Of a DNA stretch of 64,000 bases, positions 36,858 to 47,000 are shown one piece after another. Under the pieces are notes generated by a model. That model made no database searches, was not told the origin of the DNA, and worked only from the letters and a program-made list of their open reading frames with translations. Every line of letters starts with the position of its first letter. The stretch's first letter is position 1. A program made the translations under genes and the position numbers. The DNA lies in the NCBI RefSeq assembly GCF_024259515.1, contig NZ_JANBWE010000002.1:62001-126000 (forward strand), read 5' to 3'. Source of the stretch: Salirhabdus salicampi (GTDB lineage: Bacteria; Bacillota; Bacilli; Bacillales; Alkalibacillaceae).

Positions 36858-37808
36858 TTAATCCTTGGGCAAGTGTAAAATGTAACGACGTATATTCGAT
36901 TCATCTGCATGCAACTGTTCTACAAGTTGGTCAACTCCGTTAAATTTCGTCTCTTCCCGAATAAAATGATATAAGTCCACATGTAACATCTCATTATACA
37001 GATTGGCCGAAAAATCAAAAATAAATACTTCAATTGATGGCTTATCTTCAAATTGTTGAAACGTCGGTTTATATCCAATGTTCGCCATCCCATAATAATA
37101 GTTGTTCTTCCATTTTATTCCGACAGCATATACCCCCATTTTGGGGATAATATAATCAGGAAGAACATCAATGTTGGCAGTGGGAAATCCAATTGTTCTT
37201 CCTCTTTGATCTCCAGTTACTACTTTTCCTTTAATACGATACGGACGACCTAGTAGTGAAGACGCCTGTTCCATTTCACCTTTTACAATTTTATTACGAA
37301 TGAGTGAGGAACTGATTTTCTCGTCTCCTTCTGCAATTTTCTGAACTGTTGTATGTGTGAATTGGCCTTTCCCATGATCCTTAATCGTTTTCATATTGCC
37401 TTGTCCTTTAAAGCCATATGTAAAGTCAAATCCGGCAACTACATGTTGTACATTCAGTTGTATTAAGAAATGCTCTACAAATTGCTCAGGTAACAATTTA
37501 GCTAATGTTTCATTAAAATTGACAACATATACATAATCAATACCAAGCTGTTCAATCTGCTGCAATTTATCCTCTATTGGTGTAATGTAATGGACAGTTT
37601 GCTGCCCTTTGTTTAATACAACAGATGGATGTGGATGAAAAGTCATTACTCCACTACTATGACCTTTTTGTTCAGCTATATGTTTCGCTGTTTCAATCAC
37701 TTCTTGATGACCACGATGTACCCCATCGAAATAACCGATAGCTAATGTCGTTGCCGGCATTTCATTTTGCTGCAAGTTATGAGGATATTGTAAGTTGTAT
37801 ACTCTCAT
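36858..37808 (-). CDS. ribF: Bifunctional riboflavin kinase / FAD synthetase
   Basis: The 316-residue enzyme makes FMN from riboflavin and then FAD. The N-terminal FAD-synthetase domain has GYFDGVHRGHQEVIE (residues 27-41, nucleotidyltransferase HxGH) and the SSSLIRN motif. The C-terminal kinase domain shows GRTIGFPTANI. It is called ribC in B. subtilis. It starts 8 bases after truB and is the last gene before the rpsO promoter. No FMN riboswitch was seen upstream, consistent with its place in the infB operon. Confidence 0.97.
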   Translation of the reverse strand: MRVYNLQYPHNLQQNEMPATTLAIGYFDGVHRGHQEVIETAKHIAEQKGHSSGVMTFHPHPSVVLNKGQQTVHYITPIEDKLQQIEQLGIDYVYVVNFNETLAKLLPEQFVEHFLIQLNVQHVVAGFDFTYGFKGQGNMKTIKDHGKGQFTHTTVQKIAEGDEKISSSLIRNKIVKGEMEQASSLLGRPYRIKGKVVTGDQRGRTIGFPTANIDVLPDYIIPKMGVYAVGIKWKNNYYYGMANIGYKPTFQQFEDKPSIEVFIFDFSANLYNEMLHVDLYHFIREETKFNGVDQLVEQLHADESNIRRYILHLPKD

Positions 37809-37816
37809 TTTCTCAC

Positions 37817-38731
37817 CTACTTCCCATTCGTATATGAGAACACTCGATACGGTTTCATAAACTGACGTTTTGCTGGGTGTCGTTCATATAGCGCAATTAA
37901 TTGGTTTCGTTCATTTACAATTCGAAATAATGGAGTGTTCACCACCCCTTCAGGGAATGGTAAAACTTGTCCATTTCGATACTTGACCTCATCTTCGTCA
38001 GAAATGATTATTTCATCAAAGTCTTGTAAGGCAGCGTTCATTGATATAATGTAGTTTTGCAGCTCACCCTTTTCGGCAGCTTCTTCTGCATCTTCTAACG
38101 TTATAGCCTTATTTTGTGTAAAAGTACCAGACTGAGTTCGAGTCAAATTTGACATGTGGGCAGGAAAACCTAACGACTTCCCTATATCTACACATAGTGT
38201 GCGTATATAGGTTCCTTTTGAACAACGTACACGAACGGAAAACGTAACCTTCCCATCATCATTCTTTATGGAAGAAATCAATTCCATGTCATAAATTGAT
38301 ACGACCCGTTTTGGCCTTTCCACTTCAATTCCTTCACGTGCATATTCGTAAAGTCTTTTCCCATTTACCCTTATCGCAGAGTACTTCGGTGGTATTTGTT
38401 CAATATCTCCAACAAACGTTGCGAGTACTTCCTTAATTTTATCTTCTGAAAGAGACGGTACGTGTTTACGTTCTATGATATCTCCTTCCTGATCTTCCGT
38501 CTCTGTTGCAATGCCGAGACAAACTTCTGCCTCATACACTTTTTCGCCACCCATTAGTAACGGCGATAATTTCGTAGCTTGTCCAATACAAATTGGCAGC
38601 ATACCTTCAACAGTTGGATCAAGGGTACCTGTATGACCGACTTTTTTCGTCTTTGCGATTTTCCGTACCTTAAATACACAATCATGGGATGTTAAGCCTT
38701 TTGGCTTCCACAACGGCAATACTCCATCCAT
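37817..38731 (-). CDS. truB: tRNA pseudouridine(55) synthase TruB
   Basis: TruB makes pseudouridine 55 in the T-loop of tRNAs. From MDGVLPLWKPKGLTSHD the product is 304 residues. The catalytic Asp lies in HTGTLDPTVEGML near residue 39, and KGTYIRTLCVDIG and the C-terminal region are typical. GGAG about ten bases upstream supports this start rather than the longer frame. An intergenic hairpin separates it from rbfA. It belongs to the rimP-nusA-infB operon. Confidence 0.97.
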   Translation of the reverse strand: MDGVLPLWKPKGLTSHDCVFKVRKIAKTKKVGHTGTLDPTVEGMLPICIGQATKLSPLLMGGEKVYEAEVCLGIATETEDQEGDIIERKHVPSLSEDKIKEVLATFVGDIEQIPPKYSAIRVNGKRLYEYAREGIEVERPKRVVSIYDMELISSIKNDDGKVTFSVRVRCSKGTYIRTLCVDIGKSLGFPAHMSNLTRTQSGTFTQNKAITLEDAEEAAEKGELQNYIISMNAALQDFDEIIISDEDEVKYRNGQVLPFPEGVVNTPLFRIVNERNQLIALYERHPAKRQFMKPYRVFSYTNGK

Positions 38732-38760
38732 ATTGCTTTCACTCCGTTCCATCTTGCTGT

Positions 38761-38798
38761 TTTCAAAACAATAGGGATAGACACATTGGTCTATCCCT
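38761..38798 (-). terminator. Terminator-like hairpin between rbfA and truB
   Basis: AGGGATAGAC and GTCTATCCCT form a perfect 10-bp stem over a 6-base loop on the minus strand, followed by ATTGTTTTG. The T-run is interrupted, so partial termination or an mRNA processing/stability hairpin is likely. Confidence 0.6.
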
Positions 38799-38803
38799 GT
38801 TTA

Positions 38804-39160
38804 TTACTGATCTGTGTCTCCATCGTTTAAATCACGTAAAATGGTTTCAATCCGATTTCCATATTCAATTGCTTCATCAAATTCAAATGTGATTTCCGGA
38901 GTTTTTCGAAGACGAACCCGCTTTCCAATTTCGGAACGGATGAAACCTTTCGCCTTCGCTAATCCGACTAATGTGTCCTGCTTTTTATCATCGTCACCTA
39001 ATACGGATATATATACTTTTGCTTGTTGGAGGTCACCTGTAACCTTTACAGCTGTTACTGTTACAAAACCAACTCTAGGGTCTTTAATTCTTCGGCTAAT
39101 GATTTCTCCAAGCTCTTTTTTCATTTGTTCTGCAACTCGATTTGCACGTAAATCGCTCAT
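38804..39160 (-). CDS. rbfA: Ribosome-binding factor A
   Basis: RbfA assists late 30S maturation at the 5' end of 16S rRNA and is important in the cold. The 118-residue protein ([20 protein letters not shown]) has the KH-like fold pattern with [31 protein letters not shown] lies upstream of the ATG. It follows ylxP by 31 bases in the infB operon, and a hairpin lies just after its stop. Confidence 0.97.
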   Translation of the reverse strand: MSDLRANRVAEQMKKELGEIISRRIKDPRVGFVTVTAVKVTGDLQQAKVYISVLGDDDKKQDTLVGLAKAKGFIRSEIGKRVRLRKTPEITFEFDEAIEYGNRIETILRDLNDGDTDQ

Positions 39161-39191
39161 TAGACGTCACCTCTTCTACTAAAAGGACGGA

Positions 39192-39470
39192 TTAAAACCA
39201 TTCTTGGTGATATTCGGTTACCTCCAAATCATGAAAAGAATCAATCGTGTTTAACACACTTTGTAAAACCCGTTCAATTTGTATTCTTTCCTTAGATACA
39301 AAGGCGATACCGAAAACTGTTCGTTGCCACAAGTCGTGGTACTTTAATTCACTTATGGAAACATTATAATCTTGTCGAACTTTGGAAATTACCTTTTTTA
39401 ATATCGAGCGCTTCCCTTTTAACGAATGAACATCATATAAGAAACATTCGACTTCTAGGTAACCAATCAT
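39192..39470 (-). CDS. ylxP: DUF503 family protein YlxP
   Basis: The 92-residue product [21 protein letters not shown] to TEYHQEWF is a ferredoxin-like fold protein of DUF503 that sits between infB and rbfA in Firmicutes and Actinobacteria. A role in ribosome assembly or 30S maturation has been suggested from context; none is established here. It overlaps the infB stop by 4 bases (ATGA) and is translationally coupled to it. Confidence 0.93.
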   Translation of the reverse strand: MIGYLEVECFLYDVHSLKGKRSILKKVISKVRQDYNVSISELKYHDLWQRTVFGIAFVSKERIQIERVLQSVLNTIDSFHDLEVTEYHQEWF

Positions 39471-41626
39471 GTACGTTTAATTTCCTCCATGATATAAGCT
39501 TCAATAACATCGCCTTCTTTAATGTCATTAAAGTTTTTAATCGTCACACCACATTCATACCCTTGTGCAACTTCTTTCACATCATCTTTATATCGTTTTA
39601 GGGTGTCAATTTCACCTTCAAATTTCACTACACCATCTCGAATGACACGTACGCCAGAATTTCTTGTCACTTTACCCTCGGTTACGAAACAACCTGCAAT
39701 TGTACCGATACGTGATACTTTAAATGTCTCACGTACTTCTATTTGACCAATTACTTTTTCTTCAAATTCTGGGTCAAGCATACCTTTCATAGCTGCTTCA
39801 ATCTCTTCGATAGCTTTATAAATAATACGGTGTAGGCGAATGTCGACACTTTCTCTCTCTGCAGCCTTCTTCGCATTTACATCTGGTCTAACATTAAAGC
39901 CGATAACAATAGCGTTTGATGCAGAAGCCAAAATAATATCAGATTCATTAATAGCACCTACGCCTGTGTGGATAATTTTCACATTTACGCCTTCTACATC
40001 AATCTTCTGTAGAGAAGCAGCCAATGCCTCTACCGAACCTTGAACGTCGCCTTTTATAACGATGTTTAAATCTTTCATTTCACCTTGTTTAATTTGCTCA
40101 AATAAATCATCAAGATTTACTTTTACGCTATCATTACGTTGTTCCTCAATTTGCTTTTGTTGACGTGCTTCACCAATTTGGCGTGCTTTTTTCTCGTCAT
40201 CAAATGCGATAAAGCGATCACCGGCTTGCGGCACGTCATTTAAGCCTGTAATTTCAACCGGTGTTGATGGTCCTGCCTCTTTAACGCGTCGACCTAAATC
40301 ATTGACCATTGCACGAACACGTCCAAAGGTATGGCCAACAACAAGGGGGTCTCCGACCTTTAACGTTCCGTTTTGAACAAGCAATGTAGCTACTGAACCA
40401 CGCCCCTTATCAAGCTGCGCTTCAATAACAGTACCTGTAGCAAGACGATTTGGGTTAGCTTTCAGCTCTTCCATTTCAGATACTAAGACAATCATTTCAA
40501 GTAGCTCGTCGATACCTTCACCTTGGATGGCAGAAAGTTTAACAAAAATTGTTTCGCCGCCCCAATCTTCTGGCACAAGTTCATGTTCTGTTAACTCTTG
40601 CATGACACGATCCGGGTTTGCCCCTTCTTTATCCATTTTATTAACCGCTACAATAACCGGCACTTCGGCTGCTTTTGCGTGGTTAATGGCCTCTACCGTT
40701 TGTGGCATTACACCATCATCAGCAGCAACGACTAAAATGGCAATGTCCGTTACTTGTGCACCTCTTGAACGCATGCTTGTGAAGGCAGCGTGACCAGGTG
40801 TATCTAAAAACGTTATTTTCTTCTCATCTACTTCAACTTGGTATGCACCAATATGTTGAGTAATCCCGCCAGCTTCTCCTGCAGTGACTTTTGTATGACG
40901 AATGGAATCCAATAATGTCGTTTTCCCATGGTCAACGTGACCCATAATCGTCACAACGGCTGGACGCTCAATTAAGTCTTCTGCGTCATCTTCGAAGTCA
41001 AAGTTTTCGATTGCAATATCGTCAATTTCTTCTTTTTCTTCCACTTCAACACCGTAATCTTCACAAATTAACTCAATGGACTCTTTATCCAATTCTTGGT
41101 TAATTGTTGCCATTACACCTAAGAACATCAACTTTTTAATTAACTCGGATGGTTCTTTGTTTAGCTTTTCAGCTAATTCTCCAACAGTAAGAGAGGAAAC
41201 AAATGTAATTTTACTTGGGGTTTCCGCCTTGCCTTTTGCATCATTGTGGTGCCTTTGTGCATTGTTGTGATTTCGATTATCGTTACCGCTTTTTTTGTTT
41301 TTCTTATTTTGTTTCTTATTGTTTGGCTTTTGATTGTTCTGAGGTTTTTGATTCTTATTTTGTTGATTATTCTTTTTCTGGTTGTTTTGGGTGTTTGATT
41401 TATTTTGAGTATTCGTTTTCTTTTCTCCGTTCTTTTTCGGTTCTTTTTTCTCCTGTGCAGGTGTCTCTTTTGACCCGAATTGTTTATTTAATTTCGTAAT
41501 GGTTTCGTCAGAAATCGTCGACATGTGGTTACTTACTTCAATATTTAATTCTTTTAATTTTTCAATGACATCTTTACTTTTTACATTCTTTTCTTTTGCG
41601 TATTCGTATATGCGTATTTTGCTCAT
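39467..41626 (-). CDS. infB: Translation initiation factor IF-2
   Basis: IF-2 is the GTPase that brings fMet-tRNA to the 30S subunit and promotes subunit joining. The 719-residue protein starts [20 protein letters not shown] (IF2_N domain), followed by a roughly 85-residue Lys/Asn/Gln-rich linker. A second IF2_N comes next, then the G domain with [23 protein letters not shown] and NKMDK, then domains II-IV. GGGGGTGA precedes the ATG. It overlaps ylxP by 4 bases. The linker is much richer in Asn and Lys than usual and poor in the Ala/Glu common elsewhere. Confidence 0.98.
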   Translation of the reverse strand: MSKIRIYEYAKEKNVKSKDVIEKLKELNIEVSNHMSTISDETITKLNKQFGSKETPAQEKKEPKKNGEKKTNTQNKSNTQNNQKKNNQQNKNQKPQNNQKPNNKKQNKKNKKSGNDNRNHNNAQRHHNDAKGKAETPSKITFVSSLTVGELAEKLNKEPSELIKKLMFLGVMATINQELDKESIELICEDYGVEVEEKEEIDDIAIENFDFEDDAEDLIERPAVVTIMGHVDHGKTTLLDSIRHTKVTAGEAGGITQHIGAYQVEVDEKKITFLDTPGHAAFTSMRSRGAQVTDIAILVVAADDGVMPQTVEAINHAKAAEVPVIVAVNKMDKEGANPDRVMQELTEHELVPEDWGGETIFVKLSAIQGEGIDELLEMIVLVSEMEELKANPNRLATGTVIEAQLDKGRGSVATLLVQNGTLKVGDPLVVGHTFGRVRAMVNDLGRRVKEAGPSTPVEITGLNDVPQAGDRFIAFDDEKKARQIGEARQQKQIEEQRNDSVKVNLDDLFEQIKQGEMKDLNIVIKGDVQGSVEALAASLQKIDVEGVNVKIIHTGVGAINESDIILASASNAIVIGFNVRPDVNAKKAAERESVDIRLHRIIYKAIEEIEAAMKGMLDPEFEEKVIGQIEVRETFKVSRIGTIAGCFVTEGKVTRNSGVRVIRDGVVKFEGEIDTLKRYKDDVKEVAQGYECGVTIKNFNDIKEGDVIEAYIMEEIKRT

Positions 41627-41645
41627 ACGTTCACCCCCGCTAATT

Positions 41646-41945
41646 TTAATTGAGCATCGTGGAGATCTTTTGTGCAAAACCTTTATCAGTAATTCCGATT
41701 GCTACCCTTCCACTTTTCCCAATAGCATTCGAAAGAGTATCTCGATCATCAGTAATAACATAAGGAATTTTATAATAAGTGCACTTATCCGTTAATTTCT
41801 TCTTCGTATTATTTGAAGCATCATTTGCGATAATAAGTAAAGAGATTTTCTGTTTCTTAATATCCCGAACAATAGCTTCTTCCCCTAATGTACATTTACC
41901 AGCACGAAAAGCGAGCCCAACTATATTTAAATATGATTGTTTCAT
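41646..41945 (-). CDS. ylxQ: L7Ae-family RNA-binding protein YlxQ
   Basis: The 99-residue protein ([23 protein letters not shown]) is an L7Ae/L30e/Gadd45-fold protein; [31 protein letters not shown] is its kink-turn-binding core. Such proteins bind K-turn RNA in vitro and may join ribosome or RNase P-linked RNAs. Its start shares a base with the rnpM stop (TAATG) and it lies 19 bases ahead of infB. Its physiological target is unknown. Confidence 0.93.
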   Translation of the reverse strand: MKQSYLNIVGLAFRAGKCTLGEEAIVRDIKKQKISLLIIANDASNNTKKKLTDKCTYYKIPYVITDDRDTLSNAIGKSGRVAIGITDKGFAQKISTMLN

Positions 41946-42214
41946 TATTTAGCACCTTCAACTGCATTTAGCAAATCATCATAAATGGAATCATTCACTG
42001 ACGCTTTCAAATGATGAGCTAAAACATTTTGCTTGCGTGCTTGTTCAATGGTTTCCCTATCTTTCGTAAGATAGGCTCCACGCCCATTTTGTTTTCCTGT
42101 TGTGTCAATGAAAACATCGCCCTCTTTATTGCGAACAACACGGATTAATTCTTTTTTCGGTTTCATTTCTTTTGTTACGATACATTTTCGTAACGGCACT
42201 TTCTTATTCTTCAT
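41945..42214 (-). CDS. rnpM: RNase P modulator RnpM (YlxR, DUF448)
   Basis: The 89-residue basic protein carries the YlxR signature (PLRKCIVTKEMKPKKELIRVV, then TGKQNGRGAYLT). In B. subtilis YlxR has been shown to bind RNase P RNA and modulate its activity, hence rnpM. AGGAGG eight bases upstream favours the start MKNKKVPLRKC over the ATG two codons earlier. It is tightly linked to nusA (12 bases) and ylxQ (1-base overlap). Confidence 0.93.
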   Translation of the reverse strand: MKNKKVPLRKCIVTKEMKPKKELIRVVRNKEGDVFIDTTGKQNGRGAYLTKDRETIEQARKQNVLAHHLKASVNDSIYDDLLNAVEGAK

Positions 42215-42226
42215 TCCCATGACCTC

Positions 42227-43336
42227 CTATTCGAAAAGATTGTCATCCTCTTCAGAATAAGAATCATCTTCGGTATTACCCTCTTCAATAATACCTGCTG
42301 AAATGGCTTCGGATTCACTCTTTATATCAATCTTCCAACCCGTTAATTTTGCTGCTAATCGTGCGTTTTGACCTCTTTTTCCAATTGCTAAGGAAAGCTG
42401 ATAATCCGGAACAACAACAGTTGTTGCTTTTTCTTCTTCATCAACAAGCACGGTTACAACTTTCGCTGGGCTTAGTGCGTTGGAAATGTAAACAACTGGG
42501 TCTTCAGACCATTGGACAATATCAATTTTTTCGCCTTTTAATTCATCAACGACCGCCTGAACACGTTGGCCGCGTTGTCCGACACAAGAACCAACTGGGT
42601 CAATGTCAGGGTTCTCAGCGTAAACAGATATTTTTGACCGGTCTCCTGCCTCACGGGCTACAGATTTAATTTCTACGATTCCGTCATAGATTTCAGGTAC
42701 TTCCATCTCGAACAGTCGCTTCAACAACCCTGGATGGGTACGGGAAACAAATATTTGTGGTCCTTTGTTTGTACTTTCCACTCTCGTAATAAACACTTTA
42801 ATACGGTCATGAATGTTGTACGTTTCATTAGGCATAATTTCGTTGAATGGAAGCCGTCCTTCTGCCTTCCCCAGGTTGACATAAATAAAACGATTATCTC
42901 GACGTTGGATAATCCCCGTCATAATATCTTCCACCCGGTCAGCGAATTCACCATAAATAACTCCACGTTCTGCTTCACGTACACGCTGTGTTACGACTTG
43001 CTTGGCAGCCTGTGCCGCAATTCTACCAAAATCTTTTGGTGTTACTTCAATTTCGATTACGTCCCCTACTTCGTAGTTTGGGTCGATTTTTGCTGCTTCC
43101 TCCAGGGAAATTTCGAGCTGATCATCTTCTACTTCTTCTACGATTTCCTTACGGGCAAATACTTTCATAGAACCGTCTTCTTCATTTAAATCTACACGTA
43201 CATTTGTTTTTGATTTGAAATTTTTCTTATAGGCTGAAATTAGTGCCGCTTCCAGGGCATCAATTAGTACGTCTTTATCTATTCCTTTTTCTTGCTCCAA
43301 ATATTGAATGGCTTCAAAGAGCTGATTGGTCACCAT
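42227..43336 (-). CDS. nusA: Transcription termination/antitermination factor NusA
   Basis: NusA binds RNA polymerase and influences pausing, intrinsic termination and antitermination. The 369-residue product has the N-terminal polymerase-binding domain, an S1 domain (VIYGEFADRVEDIMTGIIQR region), and KH1 and KH2 (DPVGSCVGQRGQRVQAVVDEL; LSLAIGKRGQNARLAAKLTG). It ends with a short acidic tail and lacks the C-terminal repeats of enterobacterial NusA, as in other Firmicutes. AAAGGAGG precedes the ATG. It is second in the rimP operon, whose leader has terminator hairpins of the kind NusA itself stimulates. Confidence 0.98.
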   Translation of the reverse strand: MVTNQLFEAIQYLEQEKGIDKDVLIDALEAALISAYKKNFKSKTNVRVDLNEEDGSMKVFARKEIVEEVEDDQLEISLEEAAKIDPNYEVGDVIEIEVTPKDFGRIAAQAAKQVVTQRVREAERGVIYGEFADRVEDIMTGIIQRRDNRFIYVNLGKAEGRLPFNEIMPNETYNIHDRIKVFITRVESTNKGPQIFVSRTHPGLLKRLFEMEVPEIYDGIVEIKSVAREAGDRSKISVYAENPDIDPVGSCVGQRGQRVQAVVDELKGEKIDIVQWSEDPVVYISNALSPAKVVTVLVDEEEKATTVVVPDYQLSLAIGKRGQNARLAAKLTGWKIDIKSESEAISAGIIEEGNTEDDSYSEEDDNLFE

Positions 43337-43347
43337 TATATCCTCCT

Positions 43348-43821
43348 TTAATTAAAAGATACTGCTAAGCGAGCTTTTGCAATTTTATCGTAAGGGATTT
43401 CAACGTTCTTTTTTCTCGTTTTCACTTTTGCTTCAATCGTGACTACGTCATCTTCAAAAGAAGTTAAAATACCTTCATACTCCTTTTCCCCATCTATTGG
43501 TTCATATAACTTCACATAAACATTATGGTTAAGGAACTTTTCAAAATCACGTTTTGTTTTTAAAGGTCTTTCAACCCCAGGTGAGGAAACTTCCAGAAAG
43601 TATGCTGTTTCAATCGGGTCTACGTCATCGAGCTTTTCACTTAACTGTTCACTTACTTTCCCGCATTCCTCTATATCAACCCCACCTTCTTTATCAACAA
43701 AGACACGCAGAAATCGATCTTTTCCTTCTTTAACAAATTCAACATCAACTAATTCCAGGTTCATATCGTCTAAGATTGGTTGAACTAATTCTTCGGTAAT
43801 TTGCGTAACATTTTTACCCAT
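43348..43821 (-). CDS. rimP: Ribosome maturation factor RimP
   Basis: RimP (YlxS) assists 30S subunit maturation. The 157-residue protein shows [32 protein letters not shown] and [23 protein letters not shown], both signatures of the family, with a C-terminal SH3-like domain. GGAGGG lies ahead of the ATG. It is the first gene of the rimP-nusA-rnpM-ylxQ-infB operon and is preceded by two terminator-like hairpins and a promoter. Confidence 0.97.
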   Translation of the reverse strand: MGKNVTQITEELVQPILDDMNLELVDVEFVKEGKDRFLRVFVDKEGGVDIEECGKVSEQLSEKLDDVDPIETAYFLEVSSPGVERPLKTKRDFEKFLNHNVYVKLYEPIDGEKEYEGILTSFEDDVVTIEAKVKTRKKNVEIPYDKIAKARLAVSFN

Positions 43822-43866
43822 TTCTTGTCCCTCCTTTTTTACGTAGAGAAAAGATTATGTACGTAA

Positions 43867-43892
43867 AATTCCCTGCTACGAAGCAGGGAATT
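43867..43892 (-). terminator. Terminator/attenuator hairpin in the rimP-nusA leader
   Basis: AATTCCCTGCT and AGCAGGGAATT form a perfect 11-bp stem with a 4-base loop (TCGT), followed by TTACGTAC on the minus strand. It lies 45 bases upstream of rimP. Transcription from the promoter at 43980-44008 would pass through it, so it is a candidate attenuator; NusA-stimulated termination in the leader is known for the B. subtilis rimP operon. Confidence 0.75.
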
Positions 43893-43914
43893 ACACGTGG
43901 TGAAAAGAGGCTTT

Positions 43915-43943
43915 CAAAACGAAAGAGTGGGTTTCCCCACTCT
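43915..43943 (-). terminator. Upstream terminator hairpin between polC and rimP
   Basis: AGAGTGGG, a GAAA tetraloop, then CCCACTCT form an 8-bp stem on the minus strand, followed by TTCGTTTTG. It follows the polC stop by about 70 bases and could end polC transcripts and also take part in the rimP leader. Confidence 0.75.
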
Positions 43944-43979
43944 ACTGTTACAGTACGTATCATTTGTTATACAAACAAA

Positions 43980-44008
43980 AATATACCATAGGAACTGGCA
44001 AAATGCAA
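43980..44008 (-). promoter_or_regulatory. Putative promoter for the rimP-nusA-infB operon
   Basis: On the minus strand TTGCAT is followed after 17 bases by TATATT, with TGG before the -10 giving the extended TGn form. It starts only about 8 bases after the polC stop and lies upstream of both hairpins, giving a leader of about 150 bases before rimP. Confidence 0.65.
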
Positions 44009-44015
44009 ATCTTAC

Positions 44016-47000
44016 CTAAAACAACGATAACTGGTTTTTGTCAGGTAAACCTTCTAAGCAACCATGATTATCCATGTATTCAAGTACGGTTTTCGAGATG
44101 CGGCTTCTTTCCCGTAAATCTTCCTTGGATAAGAACTCCCCATCCTCTCGTGCTTTTTCAATGTTAAAGGCTGCGTTTGTTCCTAATCCATCAACAGCGT
44201 TAAAAGGCGGAATTAATGTGTTTCCGTCAACAATGAATTCGGCAGCATTGGATCGGTATAAGTCTACTCTTTGGAAAGCGAAGCCACGTTCACACATTTC
44301 TAAAGCTAACTCAAGAACCGTTAACAAACTCTTTTCTTTCGGTGATGCGTCGTTCCCTTTTGCTAAAATTTCTTCAACCCGCTTACGAATTGCATCCGAA
44401 CCTTTAACCATTGTATCTAATTCGAAATCATCGGCACGAACTGTAAAATACGCTGCGTAAAATTGAATTGGGTAGTGGACTTTGAAATATGCAATACGTA
44501 CAGCCATTAATACGTAAGCAGCGGCGTGGGCTTTCGGGAACATATATTTAATCTTTTTACATGATTCAATATACCAGTCGGGAACGCCATGTTTCTTCAT
44601 TTCCTCTATCCAATCATCTTGTAATCCTTTCCCTTTACGGACAAATTCCATAATCTTAAAGGCTAAAGACGACTCCAACCCTTTGTGCATTAAATTAACC
44701 ATAATATCGTCACGACAGCCAATTACATCTGCTAGTTCACACATTCCTTTATTAATTAACTCTTGAGCATTTCCTAACCAAACGTCAGTACCGTGAGATA
44801 ACCCGGATATTTGAACTAATTCTGCAAATGTAGTCGGTTTTGTATCTTCTAACATTTGGCGAACAAACCGGGTTCCGAACTCGGGTACACCTAAAGTACC
44901 CGTCTTACAGTTGATTTGCTCAGGTGTAACCCCAAGAGATTCTGTTCCACTAAATATTTTCATTACTTCCGGATCATCTGTTGGCACTGTTTTAGGATCG
45001 ATACCCGTTAAGTCTTGCAACATTCGGATAACCGTTGGATCATCGTGTCCAAGGATATCTAACTTGAGTAAATTGTCGTGGATTGAGTGGAAATCAAAGT
45101 GTGTTGTTTTCCATTCAGATTTACGGTCGTCGGCTGGGAACTGAATAGGTGTAAAATCATAAATTTCCTTGTCATCTGGGACAACAATTATACCACCAGG
45201 GTGTTGTCCCGTAGTCCGCTTCACACCTGTACACCCTTGAACTAAGCGGTCTACTTCGGCACCTCTAAATGTCAAATCATGGTCTGAAGCGTACCCTTTT
45301 ACATACCCGTAGGCCGTCTTCTCCGCAATTGTTCCGATTGTTCCTGCACGATAAACGTTGTCTTCACCAAAGAGCACTTTCGTATAATTGTGGGCTTTCG
45401 GTTGATATTCACCTGAGAAGTTCAAGTCAATATCAGGTACTTTATCCCCTTTAAATCCAAGGAACGTTTCGAAAGGAATATCTTGTCCATCTTTTGTTAA
45501 AGGTTTGCTACAATTTGGACAATCCTTTTCAGGTAGGTCAAATCCTGATCCTACAGATCCGTCCGTAAAAAATTCATAGTAGTGACAGTCCATGCAAACA
45601 TAATGAGGTGGCAACGGATTTACCTCTGTAATTTCAGTCATCGTAGCTACGAAGGATGACCCGACCGAACCACGGGAGCCAACTAAATAGCCATCATCTA
45701 ACGATTTTTTTACGAGCTTTTGGGAAATCAAATAAATTACCGCAAATCCATGCCCGATAATACTGTCTAATTCCTTCTCTAATCGTTTTTCAACAATTTC
45801 TGGTAATGGATCACCATAAATACTTTTTGCTCTGTTATAACTCATTTCCCGTATTTCTTGGTCTGCACCGTCAATATTTGGTGTGTAAAGGTCTTCCTTT
45901 ATTGGCTTAATTTCATCAATCATATCAGCAATTTTTTTTGTGTTTGTGACAACAACTTCTTTCGCCTTTTCTCCCCCTAAAAAGGAAAAGATGTCTAACA
46001 TTTCATCCGTAGTCCGAAAGTGAACATCAGGAACACGTTGGCGATTTAACGGGTTCCCGCTCTGGGAAGCAATTAAAATTTGTCGATAAATTTTTTCATG
46101 GGGTTCTACGTAATGAGTGTTCCCTGTTGCGACAACAGGCTTCCCTACCTTCTCTCCCAGTTCAACAAGGTTTGTTAAAATGTCTCGAAGTTGATGTTCA
46201 TCTTTCACGAGTTCCTTTTCAATTAAGTGCATATAGTTCTCTGGAGGCTGTATTTCAATATAATCATAGAAATGAGCAACGGTTTCAGCCTCTTCCTTGG
46301 ACTTTTGCATCATTGTTTCAAATAACTCGCCTTTATCACAACCTGAACCTACTACGATACCTTCCCTATGCTTTTGTAATTTTGAACGGGGAATACGTGG
46401 GACACGATAAAAGTAGTCCACATGGGCTAAAGAGACAAGTTTGTATAAATTTTTCAAACCCGTTTCATTTTGAGCAAGCAAAATGCAATGGGATGGTCTG
46501 GAACGTTGATAGGCATTTCCTTCTCCCATATGGTCATTTAATTGCTTATGATTCGTAATATCCCGTTTAAAACATTCTTTCAATAAATTCCAAAGTAAGT
46601 AACCTGTTGCTTCGGCATCATATATCGCTCTATGGTGCTGAACGAGTTCAATATTTAAATGCTTACACAATGTATTTAAACGGTGATTCTTTAATTCTGG
46701 AAATAAGAATCTAGATAATTCCAGTGTATCGATGACTGGATTTGTCGCTTTCGGTTGACCGATCTTTTTTAGCCCTTCGTTTAAAAAGCCCATATCAAAA
46801 CTGGCATTATGGGCAACGAGGACATCATCCCCCATCCAAGCGTGGAATTTTTCCAACACTTCTACAACTTCCGGAGCATCCTTCACCATATCATCGGTAA
46901 TACCCGTTAACTCTGTTGTTGTTTCACTTAATTTGTGGTGCGGGTTCGCAAACGATTCGAACCGATCAATAATTTCCCCATTTTTAACTTTTACAGCTGC

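Noticed and set aside
36858-37900. FMN riboswitch linked to ribF
   Set aside because: truB ends 8 bases before ribF and no RFN-element sequence is present; ribF is simply part of the infB operon.
43890-43917. TTGAAA-16-TGTAAT as the rimP promoter
   Set aside because: Its start point would fall inside the leader stem at 43867-43892, and the site at 43980-44008 explains the layout better; it cannot be fully excluded.
46127-46558. Plus-strand 143-residue frame opposite polC
   Set aside because: Antisense shadow of a conserved coding region with no family features.
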